Shown here: in pieces, positions 50,200 to 57,256 of the stretch | Layout of the letters: every line of letters starts with the position of its first letter | How positions within the stretch are numbered: position 1 is the first letter of the stretch | From: VGBO01 sp964453335 | GTDB taxonomy: Bacteria > Actinomycetota > Acidimicrobiia > Acidimicrobiales > CAIXPF01 | Length of the DNA: 64,000 nt | Assembly: GCA_964453335.1 (NCBI GenBank) | Contig: CAYVOK010000001.1 | Coordinates: forward strand, 124,001 to 188,000 | Direction: 5' to 3' | The notes under the pieces: model-generated | Databases searched by the model: none | Told to the model about the DNA's origin: nothing | Seen by the model: the letters and a program-made list of their open reading frames with translations, nothing else | Translations under genes and position numbers: made by a program

Positions 50200-50578
50200 C
50201 TATTATCGTTAATAAATCTATTGCCATTCCAAGATTATATTTAAATTCAGAACAAATATTAGAAAAATTCTTCAAATTGCCTTCAATATCTTTGCCCCAA
50301 TATACGATTCGTTCAACTTCTTTTGCTTGAGCACAGGCAACAAAATTAACACTTGGTACAAAATTTAAATAAATATTTGTTTGATAATAGTCTATGTCAC
50401 GACCAAATACTTCTAAAATTAGCATGCTCTCATTTGATGTTTTTGTTTTAGGAAAAATAGACAAATCAATAAATTCGAAATCTTTGGTAGCAATTACTGA
50501 ACTATAGTTATTGAATACATGACCGTTTCGCCAAGCATTCATAATACTCATACATATAAAAAAAATATCATTTTCCAT
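50192..50578 (-). CDS. Hypothetical protein, 128 aa
   Basis: The product begins MENDIFFICMSIMNAWRNGH and has an alpha/beta look (ATKDFEFIDLSIFPKTKTSN; YLNFVPSVNFVACAQAKEVE). It overlaps the upstream gene by 11 bases in a run of small genes. No family recognised. Confidence 0.5.
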   Translation of the reverse strand: MENDIFFICMSIMNAWRNGHVFNNYSSVIATKDFEFIDLSIFPKTKTSNESMLILEVFGRDIDYYQTNIYLNFVPSVNFVACAQAKEVERIVYWGKDIEGNLKNFSNICSEFKYNLGMAIDLLTIIDK

Positions 50579-50942
50579 ATTTGTAAAATTGAATTATTTC
50601 CGCAAAACAATCTGGATTTTCGTCCATCACACGCTTGTAAAACTCATCGTATCCTGATTTGAAAAAAGATCTAATAGGCACGGGCAAAACTTTTCTGAAA
50701 CTGTTTGGTTCGTCTTTGATATACATTTCTATAACAAACTTTTCTGTTTTTACTAATTCTACATCTTTAGCATAAAATATATATTTGTTAGTTGAATAGT
50801 CAATAAGAGTATTATTTAAAGACAAAAATTCGTCAGCATTAATTTCAAATCTTTTATTTTGATTTATGTCACGGCTTTTAATTATAAAATAAACAGTAGT
50901 TATGCCTTCACACTTTTTTATTTCATAAAATTTCTTATTCAT
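50568..50942 (-). CDS. Hypothetical protein, 124 aa
   Basis: A small protein (MNKKFYEIKKCEGITTVYFI) with alternating beta strands and a C-terminal helix (FYKRVMDENPDCFAEIIQFY). The overlap with both neighbours indicates an operon. No family recognised. Confidence 0.5.
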   Translation of the reverse strand: MNKKFYEIKKCEGITTVYFIIKSRDINQNKRFEINADEFLSLNNTLIDYSTNKYIFYAKDVELVKTEKFVIEMYIKDEPNSFRKVLPVPIRSFFKSGYDEFYKRVMDENPDCFAEIIQFYKYGK

Positions 50943-51262
50943 CTCAGCCTTTTAGTCAAAATAATCTCCCTAGCATTTAACTTAGTAAGAACTTCAAAAT
51001 CCATTTCTTTTTTAGCTTTTTCATACATATCCATAAAATAATTAAATTTAGATTTCATTTTGCTTGTAAAAGAAGAATGAGCAGCGTATCCTGTGTGTCT
51101 AGAAAAACATCTTTCATCTCGCATGACAAAATAATATTTTAAAAATGCTCTTTGTGGTTTTGTATTAAAGTACTTTTTCAAAAAAGAAAATTCTTTAGGT
51201 ATCTGAAACCTTTCATAGTTTTGGTTAATGAAATTAATATTTTTTTCAAAATAGTCAGACAT
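50939..51262 (-). CDS. Hypothetical protein, 107 aa
   Basis: A basic, aromatic helical protein (YFEKNINFINQNYERFQIPK; FNYFMDMYEKAKKEMDFEVL) that overlaps 50568-50942 by 4 bases. Basic and aromatic content would suit nucleic-acid binding, but no family is recognised. Confidence 0.5.
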   Translation of the reverse strand: MSDYFEKNINFINQNYERFQIPKEFSFLKKYFNTKPQRAFLKYYFVMRDERCFSRHTGYAAHSSFTSKMKSKFNYFMDMYEKAKKEMDFEVLTKLNAREIILTKRLR

Positions 51263-51263
51263 A

Positions 51264-51698
51264 TCAACTCTTCCTTCTCAAAACAGATATTAAAAGCATT
51301 CCCGCCTTATAAACATGAGGAACTTTTTTCTCTATAAGATTATTATGGCAATCTATAATCAATTTAGTAGAATCATCACAACAATCTACAGATTGGTCAG
51401 AATCTTCTTCTTGTTCTCGCAAAACATCTTCATCTTGAGACGGATCATAAGCTGATATCATTTTATGACACAAAGCTACGGCTCGTTCAAAACTCTTTTC
51501 AATACTGAAAGTGCTAATTATTTTTAATTCTTTTTCAGTAATTTGTTCATTTTCCCCAAATACCTTGGAGTACAAATTTTGAATGTACTCTGGCTTGGTG
51601 ATGTCTATTTCTACATCAGAGATATTAATTTGATCGTTGTCTTCAACAGGATCAAAGACATTTGACAAATCATCAGAATTGAAGAAAAGCTTCGACAT
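51264..51698 (-). CDS. Hypothetical acidic protein, 144 aa
   Basis: AGGAGG lies 7 bases before the ATG at 51698, so I prefer this start to the frame's extension up to 51776. The protein is acidic (DDLSNVFDPVEDNDQINISD) with a middle helix (EKSFERAVALCHKMISAYDP) and a Cys pair (DCCDD). Function unknown. Confidence 0.55.
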   Translation of the reverse strand: MSKLFFNSDDLSNVFDPVEDNDQINISDVEIDITKPEYIQNLYSKVFGENEQITEKELKIISTFSIEKSFERAVALCHKMISAYDPSQDEDVLREQEEDSDQSVDCCDDSTKLIIDCHNNLIEKKVPHVYKAGMLLISVLRRKS

Positions 51699-51772
51699 TA
51701 CTGGCCTCCTGCCCATAACGCAGCATTGTAGACCATGAGACAAAATATTTCCAGCCAAAAATTTTCTTTTTT

Positions 51773-52030
51773 TCAATTTTTTTTATCGTATCCAACTTCA
51801 ACATGCCTTAGCAAAGGATATCCCTTGCAATTGTCTCCAATCGGCATATCTGAAGTATCTTTTCTAGACTTTATGCTTTTTTCAACCATCTGATCTATGA
51901 CTGTTTTGCGACTAGTTTTTTTTAAACAAAAATAAAGTCCACTTGAAAATTCATCTTCGGAAAGATACCTGCAGGCAACTCCATCTTTTGGCTGGCAGAC
52001 ATTAATTACTTGCAATTTTGAAAGTGGCAT
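51773..52030 (-). CDS. Hypothetical protein, 85 aa
   Basis: The product (MPLSKLQVINVCQPKDGVAC) has four cysteines and a basic middle. It overlaps the deformylase stop by 1 base. It may be co-translated with it. Function unknown. Confidence 0.5.
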   Translation of the reverse strand: MPLSKLQVINVCQPKDGVACRYLSEDEFSSGLYFCLKKTSRKTVIDQMVEKSIKSRKDTSDMPIGDNCKGYPLLRHVEVGYDKKN

Positions 52031-52569
52031 TAAAAAACCTCTACTTCTTGACCAATCTCTTCTATCAAGATTCCATTTTGATGATCTATTTCATGTTGCA
52101 TAATAATGGAAGATATACCAGAAAATTTTGAATCAAAACTATCTAATTTTTTGTTTACAGCGTTTATAAAAAGCTCATAGCCAACTACATTTATATATTC
52201 ATGTCTAGGAACCATGAATCTTTTTATACTACCATTAGAATTCCTTAAACTTAAACATCCTTCTAAAGAATTCTTTTTTTCATCTAGCCCAACATAAACG
52301 CAGTCAATAAATGTTCTGAACTGACTTGTACCGTCATTTGTCACAAATAATTTAACAGGAATGCCACATTGAACAGCCGAAAGTCCATAACCATTTTTCA
52401 CAGAACACAATATTTGCATATTTACTGCGAGTTTAATGTAAAAATCTATTTCACACTCGGTAAAATCATAAAGGTTTTCTGGCCTAGGTATTTTGTCAGG
52501 ATCAACTATTTTTAATGGGAAGAAGTTTTGAAATAATTCATCAAAGCGTTTTTTTTGGTTGTCAACCAT
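52030..52569 (-). CDS. def: Peptide deformylase
   Basis: The 179-residue enzyme has all three catalytic motifs: GYGLSAVQCGI (GxGLAAxQ), EGCLSLRN (EGCLS) and QHEIDHQNG (HExDH metal site). It removes the N-formyl group from nascent proteins, acting on the ribosome next to bS21 and IF-3. Phage deformylases are known in large phages. The ATG at 52569 has GAGGAGC upstream; the start lies inside the end of the upstream gene (58-base overlap). Confidence 0.93.
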   Translation of the reverse strand: MVDNQKKRFDELFQNFFPLKIVDPDKIPRPENLYDFTECEIDFYIKLAVNMQILCSVKNGYGLSAVQCGIPVKLFVTNDGTSQFRTFIDCVYVGLDEKKNSLEGCLSLRNSNGSIKRFMVPRHEYINVVGYELFINAVNKKLDSFDSKFSGISSIIMQHEIDHQNGILIEEIGQEVEVF

Positions 52570-52781
52570 TTGTCAAGCTCCTCAGAATTTTGCACAACTT
52601 CAATCGGTATATTTAAAACAACTTTTTTTGTACCAGCTTCCACTTTAACATATTTGTTAATCAAATTTCTTAACAATTGACTTACAGATATGTCAGATAA
52701 TTTAGCACTCTCTTTAAGAACTGCTTGATATTCTTCTTCCAAATATACATTAAATGTTTTATATTTTTTATTAGATGGCAT
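52512..52781 (-). CDS. Small regulator-like protein, 89 aa
   Basis: The protein (MPSNKKYKTFNVYLEEEYQA) has a basic start and strand-helix-helix layout with SDISVSQLLRNLINKYVK, which resembles ribbon-helix-helix DNA-binding proteins. It is between bS21 and deformylase. If it is an RHH protein it could autoregulate this translation block. Assignment is tentative. Confidence 0.5.
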   Translation of the reverse strand: MPSNKKYKTFNVYLEEEYQAVLKESAKLSDISVSQLLRNLINKYVKVEAGTKKVVLNIPIEVVQNSEELDKWLTTKKNALMNYFKTSSH

Positions 52782-52782
52782 A

Positions 52783-53067
52783 TCAATCTCTATTTCTATT
52801 TTTGTTTTTAACTGGAGTTCCAGACTCTGGGAACAATTCCTTTAATTTTAATTTCAACATAGTAGCTTCTTTTTCTCTCTTCTTACGCCTTGCAAGAATA
52901 GAAGGAGATTCATAATATTCCTTCTTCTTGATTTGCTTCATGATGCCAGCTTTATTACAAGCTTGTCTAAAAGCACTCATCAATCCTTTGAAGTTTCTTT
53001 CTCTTTCTTCTCTAGATGCATTATATGGTAGATCTCTAGCTTCAACTCTGACATTCGCCTTACGCAT
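52783..53067 (-). CDS. rpsU: Ribosomal protein bS21
   Basis: The 94-residue protein has the bS21 core NFKGLMSAFRQACNKAGIMK followed by QIKKKEYYESPSILARRKKR and a basic helical tail. bS21 sits at the 30S platform next to the mRNA Shine-Dalgarno helix. Phage-encoded bS21 has been described in huge phages, where it is thought to tune ribosomes to phage messages. GGAG precedes the ATG. It lies upstream of a peptide deformylase and 4 kb from IF-3. Confidence 0.93.
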   Translation of the reverse strand: MRKANVRVEARDLPYNASREERERNFKGLMSAFRQACNKAGIMKQIKKKEYYESPSILARRKKREKEATMLKLKLKELFPESGTPVKNKNRNRD

Positions 53068-54193
53068 TTTTTGAACTCCTCAAGAAAAAAACTTTTTTGG
53101 TACGGAAGTAATTGAGTTTTGATTTGCAAAAATTTTCGACATCAAAACTAAATTCTTTAGGATAGTTTGGACTTCCTACAATCTTATTATAGAAGAATTT
53201 TATTGTATTTACAATTTTACGCATGAAGACCTTATTGGTATTCATCTCTGTTTTTGAAAAATAATTAAAAGATGGTATGAATGTGTAAAATGGCTTCTGC
53301 ATGAAAAGTTCTACATCCTCATATTTTTTGAATGCCATCCATGAAGGTTTGTCTATAACGGAAACTACAGGAGTTCTTGCTAATCCGCCTAAAACAAAAC
53401 TATTTGAAAAAATGTCAACATACATTCCACAAAATCTAATCATGGCAATTATTTTACTAAAATTAGATTCTTGTATTATTGTTATATTATCATTATTATT
53501 AATATGTTTACTTAAATCTAAAGTAAAAGAATTTTGTATTACTAAAACCTTATAATCAATACTTGCTAATAAATTAATTACATCAATAAATACATCTTGA
53601 TTTTGATCTATGCAAATCTTTTTTTTAGCATCCCAATGATATGCATATTTAAATGGTATTATGCATACCTTTTTTTCTTCTCCAGACATTCTCTGTACTA
53701 CATAATCACTTATAATAGACTGACTCATAATGTCTGGCAAAACTAAATTGATTTTTTTATAATTATCTTTAAAATAATCTTGTAGGAAATTTTCAAAATA
53801 TTTATTATATTTTTCAGGACCCTCTACATGTATAAAATTTTCATTTAAATTTCTTGTAAGTGAAAAAATTCCATTTGATGAATTTGTTATTCCTTCTGTA
53901 TTTTTGTAAAACATATCAGTTATTTTTTCATCATTAAATGACCATACCTCATCTGCGTATTTGTTTAAAACTTCAAAGCCAGTCCATGTTAAAAATATAT
54001 TGTAACAATTTTTGTCGTATACAACTTGAGGATAAACTACATTGCAAAACATTATTGTAGAATCAATATCACCAAAACAATAAAAAATTCTTATGTTTTG
54101 AATAGAAGAAATTTCTTTATTGGTATTTTTATTTCTTGTTATACCTAATTTTGAAACATATCTTTCAATGTAGTTTTCATTATCTGAATGCAT
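53060..54193 (-). CDS. GT-B-like glycosyltransferase, paralog 1 (tentative)
   Basis: The 377-residue protein has two alpha/beta halves: an N-terminal part with RIFYCFGDIDSTIMFCNVVY and ADEVWSFND, and a C-terminal part with VLVIQNSFTLDLS and MYVDIFSNSFVLGGLA, like the donor-site half of GT9/heptosyltransferase-type enzymes. It overlaps its paralog 54180-55337, which shares the DEVWSFND/DEYWELND position. Function as a glycosyltransferase is an inference from fold pattern. Confidence 0.5.
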   Translation of the reverse strand: MHSDNENYIERYVSKLGITRNKNTNKEISSIQNIRIFYCFGDIDSTIMFCNVVYPQVVYDKNCYNIFLTWTGFEVLNKYADEVWSFNDEKITDMFYKNTEGITNSSNGIFSLTRNLNENFIHVEGPEKYNKYFENFLQDYFKDNYKKINLVLPDIMSQSIISDYVVQRMSGEEKKVCIIPFKYAYHWDAKKKICIDQNQDVFIDVINLLASIDYKVLVIQNSFTLDLSKHINNNDNITIIQESNFSKIIAMIRFCGMYVDIFSNSFVLGGLARTPVVSVIDKPSWMAFKKYEDVELFMQKPFYTFIPSFNYFSKTEMNTNKVFMRKIVNTIKFFYNKIVGSPNYPKEFSFDVENFCKSKLNYFRTKKVFFLRSSKNA

Positions 54194-55337
54194 TTTTTAT
54201 TTTCAACCCTTCTAAAAATTTTTTATTCTCAATCATATCAATATTATCTTCAAAGTTTCCTTCAACAAAATCATGAATAGCATTTTCAATATGACTAAAG
54301 GTCAAATCCAAATTTTCTATAAAATTATTATAGTTGCAAAGAAATAACTTATGTGGTGTTTTATGTGTATTAAATATACGAAGACGAATTCCTTCTTGGC
54401 CGTTTCCATATATTTGATCTGGGCATTCGACAAGAAAAAATTTTGTATTCGCTAACATACTCAAACGAGTTGAAGCTGTCCAAAATTGTATTGTAAACTC
54501 ACAGCAAGAAATAGTAGCTATAGTATTTTCAAGATCATCGCTTTCTTTCATTTCTGAAAAGTCTAATATGTCTTTCGATGGGCATTTTAATGATGATTGC
54601 TTTTCCCCAACCCATATTGGGTTATAACCTAACTTTTTAAGATGAGCTATTAGTTTCAAATAGAATACAGCGTCTAAATTTCGACCATAAGCATCTCTTT
54701 TCCTAGCAAATATAGCAACAGCATTTTTTGGTATTATTGATTTTATCCAATCAATTTTTTCTTGTGATATATTTGGCAAATAATGTAAATTATCTCTAAA
54801 ATAAGTTTGTTGTGATAACAGAGACTGTCTCAAATTACCCGATCCACAAGAAGGACATCCTCTTACATGCCGTGCAGAACCCGACTTGTAATTACAATCC
54901 AAACACATGAATTCTATCAAATTGTTGCCAACTAAATCACTATTTATTACTATTCCAATTTTCGAAAGATAATTTTCAACTTTTTTTAAATTACATGACT
55001 CATGATTCATAGCTCTAGCATAATTTCTTAGCCACATGTACTCATCATTTAATTCCCAATATTCATCAACCAGATGTTTATAAAAGTATTCTCTACCTTT
55101 CCATCCAACAAATACAATCCTATGATTCGGATTTTCTTTTATAATGTTCGGCAAAACATAAAGAGGAAAAAATGTTTCGCATCCAAACTCAACAAAACCA
55201 ATTACATAAATAGTCGGACAATCTTTATTTCTATAAATATTTTTATGAAAAGATATTAAAGAAAGCGGCTTTTCTTTGACAAGTGGCCTGCCATCCAAAT
55301 TGTTTGAAAATTTATAATTAAAAAGTTTTCGAATCAA
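54180..55337 (-). CDS. GT-B-like glycosyltransferase with a zinc-ribbon insert, paralog 2 (tentative)
   Basis: The 385-residue protein has GFVEFGCETFFPLYVLPNII, DEYWELNDEYMW and a C-terminal half AVAIFARKRDAYGRNLDAVF, ILDFSEMKES, TIQFWTASTRLSMLANTK, like GT-B donor-binding motifs. An insertion at about residues 145-170 carries CLDCNYKS and CPSCGSGN, a zinc ribbon not usual for glycosyltransferases. Start is TTG in a TTGA overlap with the previous small zinc-ribbon gene. It may be a sugar transferase with an RNA/protein-binding insert. Confidence 0.5.
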   Translation of the reverse strand: MIRKLFNYKFSNNLDGRPLVKEKPLSLISFHKNIYRNKDCPTIYVIGFVEFGCETFFPLYVLPNIIKENPNHRIVFVGWKGREYFYKHLVDEYWELNDEYMWLRNYARAMNHESCNLKKVENYLSKIGIVINSDLVGNNLIEFMCLDCNYKSGSARHVRGCPSCGSGNLRQSLLSQQTYFRDNLHYLPNISQEKIDWIKSIIPKNAVAIFARKRDAYGRNLDAVFYLKLIAHLKKLGYNPIWVGEKQSSLKCPSKDILDFSEMKESDDLENTIATISCCEFTIQFWTASTRLSMLANTKFFLVECPDQIYGNGQEGIRLRIFNTHKTPHKLFLCNYNNFIENLDLTFSHIENAIHDFVEGNFEDNIDMIENKKFLEGLKIKNAFR

Positions 55338-55516
55338 TTCTTAAGTCTCAGCATCTTTGACGGAGTGCCACACTTAGGGCATCGAAATTCTCTTGGCTTA
55401 CCACAGTTTGTACAATGATTTTTTATTTCATACAAGTCCTTCAGATCTTCTGATAGACCAGTAGTGAGTTTATACCACTTGCACTTCATGCAGCGAATAT
55501 TAAATTTGTTTTCCAT
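55334..55516 (-). CDS. Zinc-ribbon protein, 60 aa
   Basis: The protein has three CxxC knuckles (CMKCKWYKL, CTNCGKPRE and CPKCGTPSK) in only 60 residues. It would bind one or two zinc ions. It is directly upstream of the ribbon-containing GT-B-like gene, with a TTGA start/stop overlap. Such small ribbons often bind nucleic acid or RNA polymerase. Confidence 0.6.
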   Translation of the reverse strand: MENKFNIRCMKCKWYKLTTGLSEDLKDLYEIKNHCTNCGKPREFRCPKCGTPSKMLRLKN

Positions 55517-55545
55517 AACAATAATATAATTATTGTTAAATAATT

Positions 55546-56223
55546 TTAGCTAAAATATTCTCTATCTTTGTAACTTCCACCGAAACCATCGCTGATTTCT
55601 TCAATCTTCTCACGAACTTTGATGAATTGCTTCTTCAAAGACTGGGCCTTCTTCTCGTCTAGACCGTTGGCTCCATTCATTTTGACTTCAAGGTCATAAA
55701 GCTTCAACTTTAGTTTTTCAAGTTCTTCAAAAGAACCAGATGCTGCTAATCCATCAGTAATTTTGGTCTTGCCTTCTTTGTCTCTAGTATCTGGACCAAC
55801 ATTGTTTGGAGAAACAAAGTTAGGTGTGTTTGCAATTTTCTTGACTTTTTTCGTAATACTCGCATCTTTGCCGCTTACTTGATGACTAGTTTTTACTCGA
55901 GATTTGTATAAATCAAAAGGCTTATCACCACCTAAATCTCCCAAGCCTTTTTCTTTTTTCTTATCTTCTTTTTTTGCTGCTTCCATAAGCATCATGTTTT
56001 CGTCTGGCATTATTTCGCCAGATCTGGATATGACATCATCCCAATATTGCGCATCATCACCATCAATTTTTTCAGATACATCAAAATGAGTATTACCAAA
56101 AAAATCTTTTGGCTCTGGCTTAGATTGATTGGCATCATTAAATATGCCATCACTCAATGCTTTATCCCACAAACCACATAGTTTGTTGAATTCATCTTTG
56201 CCATTTTCCCAAGAATTACTCAT
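55546..56223 (-). CDS. Charged coiled-coil protein (possible scaffold)
   Basis: The 225-residue protein is highly charged and low in hydrophobics. Its middle has runs such as AAKKEDKKKEKGLGDLGGDK, and its C-terminal third is a coiled coil (SFEELEKLKLKLYDLEVKMN; KKQFIKVREKIEEISDGF). This composition would suit a capsid scaffold or assembly protein. No family recognised. Confidence 0.5.
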   Translation of the reverse strand: MSNSWENGKDEFNKLCGLWDKALSDGIFNDANQSKPEPKDFFGNTHFDVSEKIDGDDAQYWDDVISRSGEIMPDENMMLMEAAKKEDKKKEKGLGDLGGDKPFDLYKSRVKTSHQVSGKDASITKKVKKIANTPNFVSPNNVGPDTRDKEGKTKITDGLAASGSFEELEKLKLKLYDLEVKMNGANGLDEKKAQSLKKQFIKVREKIEEISDGFGGSYKDREYFS

Positions 56224-56257
56224 ATTGAACCTCTGTAAATAACTTTAGTATCTATGA

Positions 56258-56824
56258 TTAATACAGCAATTTCTCAGAATCTTTAGCAGATAAATATTTA
56301 AATTGCTTATACCAACTATACATTTGTCCTTTATATTCAAACTTCTTACTCATGAATAATTTTACAGCAGGCTTTGTATCACTTAGGTATTTGCAACATG
56401 TAAAAACTCTATTGCTATACAAACTAAGATTATTATAAGCTGCAGCTCTTATTAATAATGTAAGCAAAGAAAATCTTATCGGATCATTCCAAAATTTTGA
56501 TAAAATAAATAAAGTCCCAGTTTTTCTTACAGTTTTGTAATATTCTGATTTATTTTTTAATTCCAAATGATTCTCTATAGAAAACAAAAAGTCTTTTAGT
56601 CTTCCATTATTATTTTTTTTATGATTTATAAAAATATGATTACCTTTTGGATAGTCAGCATGAAATATTTCTCTGCAGTCATACCAACAAGGTACACATA
56701 TTCTTTTTTTAAAGTCTTCTGCTAAAGAAAATGCTATATTTCCATTTGAATACAATATAGGGATTTCACATATACCATTCTTAATGAACTGCCGTATTTT
56801 CTTCTTTGATAACTTTTTCATCAT
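56258..56824 (-). CDS. Unknown protein of a phage-internal paralog family (B)
   Basis: The 188-residue protein shares CWYDCREIFHADYP and SLLTLLIRAAAYNN with 26394-27038. The family seems private to this genome as far as I can see. The start has two ATG codons in a row; the upstream gene overlaps it by 44 bases. Function unknown. Confidence 0.55.
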   Translation of the reverse strand: MMKKLSKKKIRQFIKNGICEIPILYSNGNIAFSLAEDFKKRICVPCWYDCREIFHADYPKGNHIFINHKKNNNGRLKDFLFSIENHLELKNKSEYYKTVRKTGTLFILSKFWNDPIRFSLLTLLIRAAAYNNLSLYSNRVFTCCKYLSDTKPAVKLFMSKKFEYKGQMYSWYKQFKYLSAKDSEKLLY

Positions 56825-57254
56825 CTATTATATTACGCTCAAGAAGCTCGATTTCTTTAATATTTTTGACATCGATGGTAGACCAATGTTTATCATTTTC
56901 TGGCACATGTTCTCTTTTAGCATAAAATTTCATTTCTACCATGAATTCATATCGTTTTTTGTACACATCTTCTACAGCCATTCCATGATATAAATCGGAA
57001 CATATCAATGTTACAAGTCTTATAGCCCATCTTTCATCTGCTTTACAAATCTTTTGCATAATTTGTATTGCCATTTTAGGTCCAAGCTCTTCCGTAGACA
57101 ACAATCTTACAATATCTCTTTTTATTTCGCCATCATATAGCTCTGCCATGCTTCTGAAAGTGGCTAAAATTTCCCCCTCTTTTGGAGGGCCGTCTTCAAC
57201 GGGTCTAAAAAACTTTTGAAAATTAGTCTCGTCAATCACAAATTCATCTGACAT
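56781..57254 (-). CDS. Hypothetical protein, 157 aa
   Basis: AAGAAAGG lies 7 bases before the ATG at 57254. The protein (MSDEFVIDETNFQKFFRPVE) is helical and acidic, with KICKADERWAIRLVTLICSD and an AKREHVPENDKHW segment. It starts 3 bases after the dnaE C-part stop, so both are likely co-transcribed. Function unknown. Confidence 0.55.
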   Translation of the reverse strand: MSDEFVIDETNFQKFFRPVEDGPPKEGEILATFRSMAELYDGEIKRDIVRLLSTEELGPKMAIQIMQKICKADERWAIRLVTLICSDLYHGMAVEDVYKKRYEFMVEMKFYAKREHVPENDKHWSTIDVKNIKEIELLERNIIDDEKVIKEENTAVH

Positions 57255-57256
57255 AC

